Positions 51,130 through 60,110 of a stretch of 64,000 nt of DNA are shown here, one piece after another. The notes under the pieces were generated by a model, which was not told the origin of the DNA, did no database searches, and saw nothing but the letters and a program-made list of their open reading frames with translations. Origin of the DNA: Streptomyces solicavernae. GTDB lineage: Bacteria; Actinomycetota; Actinomycetes; Streptomycetales; Streptomycetaceae. The translations under genes were made by a program, and so were the position numbers. Location: contig NZ_JASCIR010000006.1 in assembly GCF_029968095.1 (NCBI RefSeq), positions 62,001 through 126,000 on the forward strand, in the 5' to 3' direction. The number at the start of each line of letters is the position of its first letter. Position 1 is the first letter of the stretch.

Positions 51130-51912
51130 CTAGCGCATCACCTCACCCGCGTTCACCAGCAGCGACTGTCCCGTGATGGCTCGCGCCCGCCCGGAGGCGA
51201 GGAACACGCACGCGTCCGCGACGTCCCCGTCCGTGGCCGGCTCCGGCAGTGCCATCCGCTCGGCGAGCCGCCCCTTCACCTCGTCGTCCGGCACGCCCTC
51301 GTCCTGCGCGGCACTGCGGACGTACGCCTCCACCTGCGGCCCCCACATCCAGCCCGGCTGGACGGTGTTGACCCGGACGCGGTGCGGGCCCAGCTCGCGG
51401 GCGAGGGAGTACATCGCCGACACCAGCGCGCCCTTCGACGCCGCGTACGCCGCCTGCCGCACCTGCGAGGGCGCCGCCACCGAGGACTGCGTGCCGACCA
51501 GGACGACCGAGCCGCCGCGCTCCTTCAGGGACGGCAGGCAGGCGCGGGTCATCTTCAGGGAGCCGAGCAGGTTGACGTCGACCACGCCCTGCCAGGCGGT
51601 GAAGTCGGCGTCCTCCAGGCCGCCGAAGTGCGCGTCCAGGGCGGCGACCTGGACCAGCGCGTCGATCCGCCCGAACCGCTCCACGGCGAGCCCGGCGAGC
51701 GCGCGGCACTGCTCCTCGTCGGCGATGTCGGTGGCCCGGTACGCGGTGTGCGCGCCGCCCGGGTCGATCCCGGCGGCCGCCTTGGCGAGGTTGGCCTCCG
51801 TGCGGGCGCCGAGCACGGCGTTGCCGCCGTCGCGCAGCACGGCCGCTGCGACCTCGTGGCCGAGTCCGGCGCCGACCCCCGAGACGATCACGGTCTTTCC
51901 GTCGAGCAGCAT
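51130..51912 (-). CDS. Short-chain dehydrogenase/reductase (SDR)
   Basis: A 260-residue classical SDR: VSGVGAGLGHEVA, NAVLGART, a Ser-containing VGTQSSVAAPSQ and the catalytic YAASKGAL. A dinucleotide-dependent alcohol/ketone oxidoreductase. Unlike most SDRs, NNAG is replaced by VQVAALDAHFG. GGAGG lies 6 bp before ATG 51912. It shares the operator at 51942 with the divergent gene, so it belongs to the regulon. Confidence 0.88.
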   Translation of the reverse strand: MLLDGKTVIVSGVGAGLGHEVAAAVLRDGGNAVLGARTEANLAKAAAGIDPGGAHTAYRATDIADEEQCRALAGLAVERFGRIDALVQVAALDAHFGGLEDADFTAWQGVVDVNLLGSLKMTRACLPSLKERGGSVVLVGTQSSVAAPSQVRQAAYAASKGALVSAMYSLARELGPHRVRVNTVQPGWMWGPQVEAYVRSAAQDEGVPDDEVKGRLAERMALPEPATDGDVADACVFLASGRARAITGQSLLVNAGEVMR

Positions 51913-51941
51913 CGGCGCCTCCGTGGCCCTGGCGAATTTCC

Positions 51942-51954
51942 TGACGGGGCGTCA
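51942..51954. promoter_or_regulatory. Candidate operator, TGACG-N3-CGTCA
   Basis: TGACGGGGCGTCA, a perfect palindrome, in the 90-bp gap between divergent genes at 51912 and 52003. It is 40 kb from the first regulon site. Confidence 0.7.
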
Positions 51955-52002
51955 GAGTAGGGCGGTCGTACGGAGGAGGAAAGAGGAGGAAAGGGGAGCG
52001 TC

Positions 52003-52842
52003 ATGGCTGAGGAGACTCGCAGCGAGACATACGCCGAGCTGGCGTCGGTGGGGCCGTACGGAGTGCGCCCGGGGCACGCCCTGATCACCATGGTCGAGCC
52101 GCACCCGGGCCACGAGCACGCCTACAACCGCTGGTACGAGGACGACCACTACTACGCGGGCGCGATGGCCATGCCCTGGATGTACGCGGGCCGCCGCTGG
52201 GTCGCCACCCGGGATCTGCAACTCCTGCGCCGCCCGGAGAAGTCGGCGGTCGCGCGGCCCGTCACGGCCGGCTGCTATCTCTCCACGTACTGGATCACCG
52301 AGGGCCGCTACGACGACCACATGCGCTGGACCGTCTCCATCAACAAGCGCCTGGGCCGCGACGGCCGCGTCCACCAGGATCGCACGCACGTCTTCACGGC
52401 CTTCCAGGACCACGTCGCCACGGTCTACCGCGACGGCGCCTCAGGGCCGCGCGACTTCCACGCCCTCGACCACCCCTACGAGGGCCTGGTCCTCGAAGTC
52501 ATCGACACCGAAGGGCCCGGGCAGCGCGCCGAGCTGGCGGACTGGCTGCGCTCGGACCACCTGCCGGCCAGGCTCGCCGGGTCCCCGGCCGCGATGGTGG
52601 TGCTGTTCCGGCCGACGCCGCTGCCGGGGGACCGGATGTCGTACGTGAAGCAGGTCGAGGGCGTCGACGACCGGCTGACGCTGCTGTGGTTCCTGCAGTC
52701 CGACCCGCGGCCGTGCTGGCCGGAACTGTTCGCCGGGCGCGAGGCGGAGGTGGCCGGATCCGGCCTGGGGCGGGTCGAGCTGGTCGCGCCGTTCGTGCCG
52801 ACGGTGCCGGGCACGGATCTCTATGCGGACCAGCTGCGGTAG
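52003..52842 (+). CDS. Hypothetical protein of the regulon, dimeric alpha-beta barrel-like
   Basis: A 279-residue protein. Two similar halves, each with a beta-alpha-beta pattern (HALITMVEPHPGHEHAYNRWYEDDHYYAGA in parts; later LVLEVIDTEGPGQRAELADWLRSDHL in parts), suggest a duplicated ferredoxin-like fold. The Asp-Asp-His-Tyr pair and EHAYNRWY resemble decarboxylase/EthD-like proteins of degradative pathways. No named function. ATG 52003 with AGGAGGAAAGGGGAG before it. Divergent from the SDR. Confidence 0.75.
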   Translation: MAEETRSETYAELASVGPYGVRPGHALITMVEPHPGHEHAYNRWYEDDHYYAGAMAMPWMYAGRRWVATRDLQLLRRPEKSAVARPVTAGCYLSTYWITEGRYDDHMRWTVSINKRLGRDGRVHQDRTHVFTAFQDHVATVYRDGASGPRDFHALDHPYEGLVLEVIDTEGPGQRAELADWLRSDHLPARLAGSPAAMVVLFRPTPLPGDRMSYVKQVEGVDDRLTLLWFLQSDPRPCWPELFAGREAEVAGSGLGRVELVAPFVPTVPGTDLYADQLR

Positions 52843-52959
52843 CGGTGTCGGGCCGGGAGGCGGGGGAACGGCCGAGCCCCCTCGGCCGGGACGGCGGACC
52901 AGTCGAGAGGGCTCTTCTGTGGTGCTCGGTCGTGCAGTTGTGTGTGGGGCTGATGAGGA

Positions 52960-53166
52960 TCAGGCGCCCCACGTTCCCCGGGTGACCTGCCCGACGAACG
53001 CGCTCCAGGAATCCGGGGCGAACGCCAGCGCAGGCCCCTCGGGAACCTTCGAGTCACGCACGTCGACCGCGTGCATCACCGGGGACTTGACCTCTACACA
53101 TGCGCCGTTTCCGGTGGAGTACGAGGACTTGGTCCAGGTGTCCGTGACGCCTTGCTGAATTGCCAT
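52960..53166 (-). CDS. DUF397 protein, separated from its XRE partner
   Basis: A 68-residue DUF397 protein (WTKSSYSTGNGACVEVK, HAVDVRDSKVPEGPAL). It lies 326 bp downstream of the XRE gene at 53493 across a repeat-rich gap, while usual pairs overlap or are a few bp apart. The gap may be an expansion insertion. ATG 53166. Confidence 0.88.
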   Translation of the reverse strand: MAIQQGVTDTWTKSSYSTGNGACVEVKSPVMHAVDVRDSKVPEGPALAFAPDSWSAFVGQVTRGTWGA

Positions 53167-53492
53167 TTTCGCTCCGCTTGCGTATCGCCGGATGAGTGGG
53201 GGTGCGCTGCCAACGGCTTGTTGTCGCTTGCCTGTTGCTGCTTGCCTGTTGGCGCTTGCCTGTTGTTGGCGTGATCGACGCTACTCGCCAACATCCGAGC
53301 GCGAGGCGGGCATTCACTCGACCGGATGGCATATACCGGTTGGGGCTTCCCTGTTGACGAGGCGAGGGTGTACCGTGCCGCGGCTTCAGCATCCGTTGCT
53401 CTGGTTGCTCTGGTTGCTCTGGTCACTCTGGTCACGTCTGCCTCCGGCGGGCTCCGGCGGGCTCTGGCGGGCTCTGGCGGGCTCAGGCGGGC
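53167..53492. repeat. Repeat-rich gap between DUF397 and XRE genes
   Basis: Two arrays: GCTTGCCTGTTG-type 12-bp repeats at about 53215-53270 and 9- to 10-bp CTCTGGTTG / CTCTGGCGGG repeats at about 53398-53492 that reach the C-terminal codons of the XRE gene. No gene seen in the rest. Confidence 0.7.
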
Positions 53493-54359
53493 TCAGGCGT
53501 GTTCGCGGGCGTAGCTCTTGGCCGCCTCCGAGATGAACTGCCGGGTCTGGTCCACATTCAGCGCCTGCGCCCGCAAGTGCTCGTACATGACGCTGTACTT
53601 CTGCACGTCGTTCGCCTTCTCCAGGTAGAGGTCGCTGGTCACGCCCTCGATGTAGACGACGCTGGAGTCGGCCGCGTCGGGGAACTCCAGGATCGCGTAC
53701 TGGCCGTTCACGCCCGGGTGCGCGCCCATCGTGAACGGCATCACCTGCACGGTGACGTGGGGCTCGTGCGACATCTCGACGAGGTGTTCCAACTGCTCGA
53801 TCATCAGCTGCCGGTCGCCGACCACGCGACGCAGCGCCGCCTCGTCGAGCACGGCCCACAGCCGCAGCGGGGCCTCGCCGGAGTTGATCCGCTCCTGGCG
53901 GCGCATGCGTACCTGGACGCGCTTCTCGATGTCCGAGTGCGCGGTCTCCGGCAGCGCCCCGCCGATCAGCGCCTCGGCGTACGCCCGGGTCTGCAGCAGT
54001 CCGGGCACCACCTGCGGCTCGTACACCCGCAGCGAGGCGGCGTCGGTCTCCAGACCGATGTAGACGCTGTACGGGATGTCGCCGAAGGCGTGCCACCAGC
54101 CCTGCTGGCGGCTGTCCTTGGCCATCTGCATCAGCGACTCGACGACGCGCTGGTCCTGCACCTCGTACACGCCGCACAGGTCGCGGACGTCGCGCTGGTT
54201 GATGCTGCGCCGACCGTTCTCAAGGCGGCTGATCTTCGACTGGGAGACGAGGAGTTTGTCGGCCACCTCCTCCGCCGTCATGCCTTTGAGCTCACGGAGC
54301 CTGCGCAGCTCCTGGCCCAACCGGCGTCGCCTGACGGTGGGATTGACATTGGACGCCAC
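53493..54359 (-). CDS. XRE-family regulator with DUF5753 domain
   Basis: A 288-residue regulator with HTH at about 14-70 (LGQELRRLRELKGMTAEEVADKLLVSQSKISRLENGRR in parts) and DUF5753 (GWWHAFGDIPYSVYIGLE, QVVPGLLQTRAYAEAL, LDEAALRRVVG). Better conserved than the other copies; such long, standard-type members include WhiJ-like proteins. It pairs with the DUF397 gene at 52960. ATG 54359. Confidence 0.92.
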   Translation of the reverse strand: MASNVNPTVRRRRLGQELRRLRELKGMTAEEVADKLLVSQSKISRLENGRRSINQRDVRDLCGVYEVQDQRVVESLMQMAKDSRQQGWWHAFGDIPYSVYIGLETDAASLRVYEPQVVPGLLQTRAYAEALIGGALPETAHSDIEKRVQVRMRRQERINSGEAPLRLWAVLDEAALRRVVGDRQLMIEQLEHLVEMSHEPHVTVQVMPFTMGAHPGVNGQYAILEFPDAADSSVVYIEGVTSDLYLEKANDVQKYSVMYEHLRAQALNVDQTRQFISEAAKSYAREHA

Positions 54360-54796
54360 GGGACGTGCACCTCCGGCTGCGTGCCTCTACTTGCGTATCT
54401 GCTTGCGCATCTACTTTGCGTATCTACTGCTCAGCAGAGTGCCACCAACGGGTGTCGTAGCGCTGGGAAACAGCGGATATACGGAGGCCGCGACCGTTTT
54501 TGCGCGCCGGTGGGTACGCGCGCGAGCGCGGGGTGGTGGGTACGCGCGCGAGCGCGGGGTGGTGGGTACGCGCGCGAGCGCGGGGTGGTGGGTCGGCGTC
54601 GTCGTCCGGACGGCCGGCCACCACCCCGCGCTCCTCTGCGGCTCCCGGACCGGTCTCGGGGGACTGCGGTGCGGTGCGGTGCGTGTGGTGCGGTTCTGGT
54701 GTGCGGGTGGTGCGGGTGGTGCGGGTTGTGCTGGTGGTGCTGGTGGTGCTGGTGGTGCTGGTTGTGCGGGTGGTGCGCGTGGTTACGGGTTGTGCC
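54360..54796. repeat. Intergenic region with 26-bp and 9-bp arrays
   Basis: Three exact 26-bp units starting GGTGGGTACGCGCGCGAGCG at 54509-54586, then GGTGCGGGT/GGTGCTGGT 9-bp units from about 54690 to 54785. No gene visible. It lies between two minus-strand genes. Confidence 0.75.
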
Positions 54797-55546
54797 TCAG
54801 TGGGCGACGGCCCGTGCCATGGAACCTCGGCGTGGCTGCATCGGGATCCCCTTGGCGGGGGTCTCCGCGGCGGCCGCACGGTCCGGCTTGCGGGCCGTGG
54901 CCGGGGAGCGGCGGGGCTGGACCGCCACTCCGTTCTGGACGTCCATCACGGCGTGCGCCACGAGGCCGCCCATCGGGTCGTGCCTGATCAGATCCCGGAG
55001 GCGGGAGCGCGACGAGCGCCCCTCGTTCCCGGGATACAGGTGCTTGCCGAGGCCGACCGCATGGGCCAGCGCGGCGAGCGCCGCGGTCCGCGGGTCCGGC
55101 GGTACGCCGGTGCGGATCGCGGAGTCCAGCCGGGACCTGATCTCCCGGCTGATTGCCGTGTCCGTCGCCTGATAGCGAGTCGTCGGCAGCACTCCGCACA
55201 TCTGGCCCGCCACGGCATGCACCATGCCGCACCGCTCCAGATGCGAGAGATAGGTCTGGCGCAACCCCAGCCGGGGCCCGCCGATCCAGTGGACCGCGCG
55301 CACCGGGGCCCCGCGCCTGCGGAGTAGTTCCAGTGCACAGTCCAGCGTCGGATCTCCGGTCGGCCGTGGTACGACCACGGCGATACGATCCCCGTCTGGG
55401 GCTATCCGTCCGGCCAGAGCAAGCTCTACTAGCTGTGCTCCGGCCAGACCGAGGTCGAGCGACTGCGGCTGCGCTGTGGTACCCGTGGTCGGGTCCAGAG
55501 CGAGCAGCAGAAGCTCCTCCGGAATTGTTCTGCGGCTCCTGCCCAT
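54797..55546 (-). CDS. GPP34-family phosphoprotein
   Basis: A 249-residue protein of the Golgi-phosphoprotein-3-like family (IPEELLLLALDPTTG, LGLAGAQLVELALAGRI, LDCALELLRRR). In eukaryotes the fold binds phosphoinositide; in Streptomyces many paralogues exist and the role is unknown, possibly membrane or lipid association. The N-terminus matches the family opening. The promoter of the carboxypeptidase gene is divergent. Confidence 0.9.
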   Translation of the reverse strand: MGRSRRTIPEELLLLALDPTTGTTAQPQSLDLGLAGAQLVELALAGRIAPDGDRIAVVVPRPTGDPTLDCALELLRRRGAPVRAVHWIGGPRLGLRQTYLSHLERCGMVHAVAGQMCGVLPTTRYQATDTAISREIRSRLDSAIRTGVPPDPRTAALAALAHAVGLGKHLYPGNEGRSSRSRLRDLIRHDPMGGLVAHAVMDVQNGVAVQPRRSPATARKPDRAAAAETPAKGIPMQPRRGSMARAVAH

Positions 55547-55750
55547 CCATGCCTCCCCGCGTGGATGAATGACAGGGTGACCCCTCTCACATTGGTCTGT
55601 CGAGAGTGCGTGTCCGGTTCGTAATGGAACCTGGAGATATGTCGTTCTCGTCTAGCCCGGCGGGCAACCCCGCACACAGGACACTGGTACATGGTTCGGA
55701 CACTGACGTAGCGCGCGAGTGTGGGCGCAAGGCGTATCGAGGAGGCATGG

Positions 55751-58339
55751 GTGGCGGGCGAGACCCCCGACACGTCGGGGCAGCAGAAGGCTTCGGGGAC
55801 GTCCTCGGGCGGTTCCTCGGGCGACCGTGCGGTTTCGGACGGCCCGGCGGTCTCGGGTGACGTAGCGGCGGGGTCTTCGGGCGAAGCAGCGCTGAAGCCC
55901 GCCGATCCACGGCTCGCCGTGTCCCGGCAGCGGGTCCCCGAGGACGACGCCCCGGCGCGCGTCGACCAGCCGACCGCCGTGTTCTCGACGGCTTCTCTTG
56001 AGGGGGAGGCTGCTTCGTCCGAGGCGGAGGGTTCGTCTTCCGGGGCGGAGGCTGCTTCGTCCGAGGCGGAGGGTTCGTCTTCCGAGGCGGAGGGTTCTCC
56101 TTCCGAGGCGGAGGGCGTGGAGGAGGGCGTCGAGGGGGAGGCCGACGGTTCCAAGGACGCCCGCCTGCGCGCCGCGGTTGCCGCCTGGGTCGCCAGATCC
56201 GACGGGAACGGCGATTCTCGGCCAGCTGAGGACGAGGGGAGCGCGGAGGGTACGGAGGAGCCCGAGGCGGTGACGGAGGGGGCTGAGGAGGGCGCTGAGG
56301 GTGCCGAGCCGGAGGTGGCGGAGGAGGAGCCCGAGGCTGAGGTCGAGTCGGAGTCCGAGTCCGAGTCGGAGCCCGAGTCGGAGGACGACCCCGCCGACGA
56401 GGGCGACGAGCCCGATGACTCCGACGGCCCCGATGACTCCGACGGCCCTGACGACTCCGACGGCCCTGACGACTCCGACGGCCCTGACGACACCGACGGC
56501 CCTGACGACACCGACCACTCCGACGACTCCGACGAAGACGAAGCCGCCGAACCCGTGGATCAGCCCACGGCGGTCTTCAAGTCGCCGGAGTCGAAGGTCG
56601 ACCACCCGACGGCCATGCTCAAGCTGCCCGCCGAGGCCGAGGCCGAGGCTGACGCCGACGCCGACACGGGCAAGGGCGACGCCGAGGCCCCCGAGCCTTC
56701 GCCCGAGCCCGCCCCCGAGCCCGCCCCCGAGCCCGCCCCCGAGCCCGAGTCCGAGCGCACCAGCAAGTTCGTAGCGCTCAAACCGCTCGACGAGCCGAGG
56801 CCCCCCAAAACGCAGCCCGACAAAACGCAGCCGGACGCGAAGCCCGACACGAAGCTCGGCGCGAATCCCGACACGAAGAGCGACGCGAAGCCCGACACGA
56901 AGAACGACGTCAAGGCCACGCCAGGCCCCGAGCTGCCGCCCGAGGCACCGTCGGCCGCTCCCGGCGCTGCCTCCGGTCCCGCGTCCGGTCCCGCGTCCGG
57001 TCCCGCCTCCGGCACCGCTCACGTGGGCCCCGAACGCACCTCGCAGCAGCCGCTGCCACCGAAGCCGCCGCTCGACCTGCTCGCCGAGCTGACCAACCGG
57101 CCGAAGCCGCCGGAGACGACGCTGCGGACCGCCGTACGCCGGGTGAAGATCTGGACGCCGCTCGTCCTGCTGCTCGTGATCGTGTTCGCGGTCGTACAGT
57201 CCGTCCGCCCGCTGCCCACGCCGACGCTCGCGCTCACCACCGACGCGAAGTACACCTTCGACGGCAGCGCGCCGAGCCTGCCCTGGCCGACCGAGGGCCA
57301 GGCGGTCGTCGAGGTCGAAGGGATCGGCAGCCTCGGCACATACGGGGACGAGGAGCCCATCCCGGTCGGCAGCGTCGCCAAGGTCATGACGGCCTACCTG
57401 ATCCTCAAGGAGCACAAGGCGACCACTGAGCTGACCGTCGACAAGGCGGCCGCCGATCACTTCAAGACCGGTGAGCAGGCCAACGAGTCCGTGGTCGAGG
57501 TCAAGGAGGGCGACGTCATCACGGTCGAGGAGGCCATCAAGGACATCATGCTGCCGTCCGCGAACAACATCGCGAGGCTGCTTGCCCGTTGGGACAGCGG
57601 CGGCGACGAGGACGCGTTCGTCAAGAAGATGAACGCCGCCGCCAAGGACCTCGGCATGAAGAACACCACGTACACCGATCCGAGCGGGCTCGACGAGACC
57701 ACCGTCAGCACGGCGGTCGACCAGGTGAAGCTCGGCAAGGCCGCCATGGAGATCCCGCTGTTCCGGAAGATCGTCCGGATGCCGGAGTTCGACTCCACGA
57801 CCTCCGAACGCCCGCAGGACCAGAGGAACTTCAACAAGCTGGTGCCGGTGTTCGGCGTCGTCGGCATCAAGACCGGCACCACCACCAAGGCCGGCGGCAA
57901 CCTGCTGTTCGCCGCGGAGAAGGAGATCAACGGCACCCGGCAGCTGATCATCGGCGCGGTCTTCGGCCAGCACCTGCCGCCGATCATCGACACCGCCACC
58001 GCGCGCAGCAAGGACCTGATCCTGCGGGCCCAGGAGCTCCTGGAGACCCGGACGGTGGTGCGGAAGGGCGACGTCGTCGGGCACGTCGACGACGGCCTCG
58101 GCGGCACCACCCCGGTCGTCGCGACCAAGGACGTCTCGGCGGTCGGCTGGCCCGGACTCACCGTCGACCTCGCGGTCGGCGACGGCGGCAAGACCGTCCC
58201 GCACACCGCGAAGGCCGGTACGGAGGTCGGCGTCCTGAGCGTCGGCGACGGGAACGAAGGCGCCGTGAAGGTGCCGGTGGCCCTCCAGGAGGACCTGGCC
58301 GAACCGGGCTTCGGCGCGAAGCTGACCCGCATCGGCTGA
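55751..58339 (+). CDS. D-alanyl-D-alanine carboxypeptidase with long acidic cytoplasmic tail
   Basis: An 862-residue penicillin-binding protein of the DacA/DacF type. The first 465 residues are disordered, Asp/Glu/Ser/Pro/Ala-rich, with DSDGPDD repeats and three copies of a V-D-[QH]-P-T-A-[VM]-[FL] motif (71-78, 269-276, 283-290). One membrane helix (about 467-487: WTPLVLLLVIVFAVVQS) separates this from the extracytoplasmic enzyme: S541-x-x-K544, S603-x-N605, K707-T-G. It trims peptidoglycan stem peptides. GTG 55751 is preceded by GAGGAGG at 5 bp; the upstream GTG 55721 lacks a site. Confidence 0.92.
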   Translation: MAGETPDTSGQQKASGTSSGGSSGDRAVSDGPAVSGDVAAGSSGEAALKPADPRLAVSRQRVPEDDAPARVDQPTAVFSTASLEGEAASSEAEGSSSGAEAASSEAEGSSSEAEGSPSEAEGVEEGVEGEADGSKDARLRAAVAAWVARSDGNGDSRPAEDEGSAEGTEEPEAVTEGAEEGAEGAEPEVAEEEPEAEVESESESESEPESEDDPADEGDEPDDSDGPDDSDGPDDSDGPDDSDGPDDTDGPDDTDHSDDSDEDEAAEPVDQPTAVFKSPESKVDHPTAMLKLPAEAEAEADADADTGKGDAEAPEPSPEPAPEPAPEPAPEPESERTSKFVALKPLDEPRPPKTQPDKTQPDAKPDTKLGANPDTKSDAKPDTKNDVKATPGPELPPEAPSAAPGAASGPASGPASGPASGTAHVGPERTSQQPLPPKPPLDLLAELTNRPKPPETTLRTAVRRVKIWTPLVLLLVIVFAVVQSVRPLPTPTLALTTDAKYTFDGSAPSLPWPTEGQAVVEVEGIGSLGTYGDEEPIPVGSVAKVMTAYLILKEHKATTELTVDKAAADHFKTGEQANESVVEVKEGDVITVEEAIKDIMLPSANNIARLLARWDSGGDEDAFVKKMNAAAKDLGMKNTTYTDPSGLDETTVSTAVDQVKLGKAAMEIPLFRKIVRMPEFDSTTSERPQDQRNFNKLVPVFGVVGIKTGTTTKAGGNLLFAAEKEINGTRQLIIGAVFGQHLPPIIDTATARSKDLILRAQELLETRTVVRKGDVVGHVDDGLGGTTPVVATKDVSAVGWPGLTVDLAVGDGGKTVPHTAKAGTEVGVLSVGDGNEGAVKVPVALQEDLAEPGFGAKLTRIG
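56412..56530 (+). repeat. DSDGPDD-coding repeats in the carboxypeptidase gene
   Basis: 18-bp units near GACTCCGACGGCCCTGACGA encode DSDGPD repeats. Similar acidic repeats with other periods occur at about 55998-56110 and 56706-56755. Confidence 0.85.
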
Positions 58340-58555
58340 GTCGAAGAAGTTCGGTCGTCGGGGGGTTCGGTGCCCGAAGAAATTCGGTGGACCCGCCGGC
58401 GGCCGGGCGGCTAGCGTGCGCGGCATGTCGAGCCCCGAGTCCTCCAGAGGCTAGCCACCGGATCACCTCCGGTGGCTGTACGAGTCGTACGTAGAAGCGT
58501 GCAGGCGTGTTGCCGCACGCCGACTTCGCGTGCAGCCGAAGCGCCCATCCTCTGC

Positions 58556-58606
58556 TCGCCTCACCTCACCTCACCTCACCTCGCCTCACTTCGCCTTGCC
58601 TCGCCT
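58556..58606 (+). repeat. TCACCTCACC-type repeats upstream of MFS gene
   Basis: Units of CTCACCTCAC, CTTGCCTCG and CTCGCCTCA precede the exporter start at 58660. They are not part of any supported gene. Confidence 0.7.
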
Positions 58607-58659
58607 CGCATCCGATGCCGCCGCTCCGCTGCCGCGACATCGGCAGGAGCTGCTTCGAC

Positions 58660-60033
58660 ATGCCCACACCCCCGGTCCCCGTATCCCCGGTCCCCGTATC
58701 CCCGGTCCCCGCACCCCCGGAGCCCGCACCCCCGGAGCCCGTACCCCCGGAGCCCGCACCCTCTGCCCCGACGCGTGTGCCCCTCGTCGTCCGGCTGCTG
58801 GGGCTCGCCGTCTTCGCCATGGGGACGTCCGAGTTCATGCTGTCCGGGCTCACCCCCGACATCGCCGCCGACCTGCACGTCTCCGTCCCGACCGCCGCCA
58901 CGCTGACCTCGGTGTTCGCCGTCGGGATGATCGTCGGGGCCCCGGCCGCCGCGCTGCTCAGTCTGCGCTGGCCACGCCGCAGGGCGCTCGTCGTGTTCCT
59001 CGGCGTCTTCCTGCTCACGCACGTCGCGGGAGCGCTGACGTCGAGCTTCGCGCCGCTGCTCGCGCTGCGCTTCGTGGGGGCGCTCGCCAACGCCGGGTTC
59101 CTCGCGGTCGCCCTCGCCACCGCGGTCTCCCTGGTCGCGCCCGACGCCAAGGGCCGCGCCACGTCCGCGCTGCTCGGCGGCGTCACCGTCGCCTGCGTCG
59201 CGGGCGTGCCCGGCGGTGCGCTGCTCGCCCAACTCTGGGGCTGGCGCGCCGCGTTCTGGGCGGTGGCGCTGCTGACCCTGCCCGCCCTGTTCACCCTCGT
59301 ACGGTCCGTGCCGGGCGGTCGCGACAAGGGGACACCGCACCCCGACACCCGCCCCGCAGCCCACGCCGACGCCCACGCCGACGCCCACCCCGAAACCCGC
59401 CCTGAGGTTCACCCCGACACCCGCCCCGACGCCCGCCGCGAACTCGCCGCTCTGCGCCGCCCGCGCCTCCAACTCGCCCTCCTCCTCGGCGCGTTGGTCA
59501 ACGGCGCGACGTTCTGCGCCTTCACCTACCTCGCCCCGCTCCTCACCGAGGTCACGGGCGCGCCCGCGTCCTGGGTGCCGGTGCTGCTCGCGCTGTTCGG
59601 CGCCGGCTCGTTCTTCGGCGTCACGCTCGGCGGCCGGTACGCGGACGTGCACGCCGCCCGCCTGCTGGCCGGCGGGACGCTCGCCCTGTGCGTCGGCTGG
59701 CCCCTCCCCGCCCTCGCGGCGAACTGGGCTCCGGCGGTTCTGACCTGCGCTTTCCTTTTGGGTGTCGGCTCCTTCGCGGTCGGTACGACACTGATCTCCG
59801 GCGCCCTGTACGCGTCTCCCGACGCCCCGACCCTCGGCGGCGCCTACGCCACCGCGGCCTTCAACGTCGGCGCAGCCCTCGGCCCTTGGCTCGGCGGTCT
59901 GCCGATCGCAGTCGGCGCGGACTACCGCGCACCGCTGTGGGTGAGCGCGGGGCTGGTGGCCCTCGCGGGCGCGGTGGGCGGTACGGCTCTCCTCGTACGG
60001 AAGTCCGTGGCGACGCGCAGCGCCTCGCCGTGA
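58660..60033 (+). CDS. MFS exporter, Cmx/CmlR-like
   Basis: A 457-residue MFS transporter of the chloramphenicol-exporter type. After a Pro-rich N-terminal tail (VPVSPVPAPPEPAPPE, from repeats at 58672-58752), the first helix reads VFAMGTSEFMLSGLTPDIA, then VGMIVGAPAAALL, LANAGFLAVALATAV and AGVPGGALLAQLWGWRAAFW in parts, the Cmx pattern. A low-complexity Asp/His-rich cytoplasmic loop lies around residue 230. Substrate not certain. ATG 58660 with AGGAG about 10 bp before. Confidence 0.87.
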   Translation: MPTPPVPVSPVPVSPVPAPPEPAPPEPVPPEPAPSAPTRVPLVVRLLGLAVFAMGTSEFMLSGLTPDIAADLHVSVPTAATLTSVFAVGMIVGAPAAALLSLRWPRRRALVVFLGVFLLTHVAGALTSSFAPLLALRFVGALANAGFLAVALATAVSLVAPDAKGRATSALLGGVTVACVAGVPGGALLAQLWGWRAAFWAVALLTLPALFTLVRSVPGGRDKGTPHPDTRPAAHADAHADAHPETRPEVHPDTRPDARRELAALRRPRLQLALLLGALVNGATFCAFTYLAPLLTEVTGAPASWVPVLLALFGAGSFFGVTLGGRYADVHAARLLAGGTLALCVGWPLPALAANWAPAVLTCAFLLGVGSFAVGTTLISGALYASPDAPTLGGAYATAAFNVGAALGPWLGGLPIAVGADYRAPLWVSAGLVALAGAVGGTALLVRKSVATRSASP

Positions 60034-60110
60034 CCGTGCCCGTGCCCGTGCCCGTGACCGTGACCGTGCCCGTGACCGTGCCCGTGCCCGTGACCGTGCC
60101 CGTGCCCGCT
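60033..60110. repeat. GTGCCCGTGACC-type tandem repeat
   Basis: Six- and twelve-base units (GTGCCC, GTGACC) follow the exporter stop for about 80 bp. No hairpin. Confidence 0.8.

Noticed and set aside
53054..53435. Small frames in the gap between DUF397 and XRE genes
   Set aside because: They are made from repeat units and have no family resemblance or ribosome sites.
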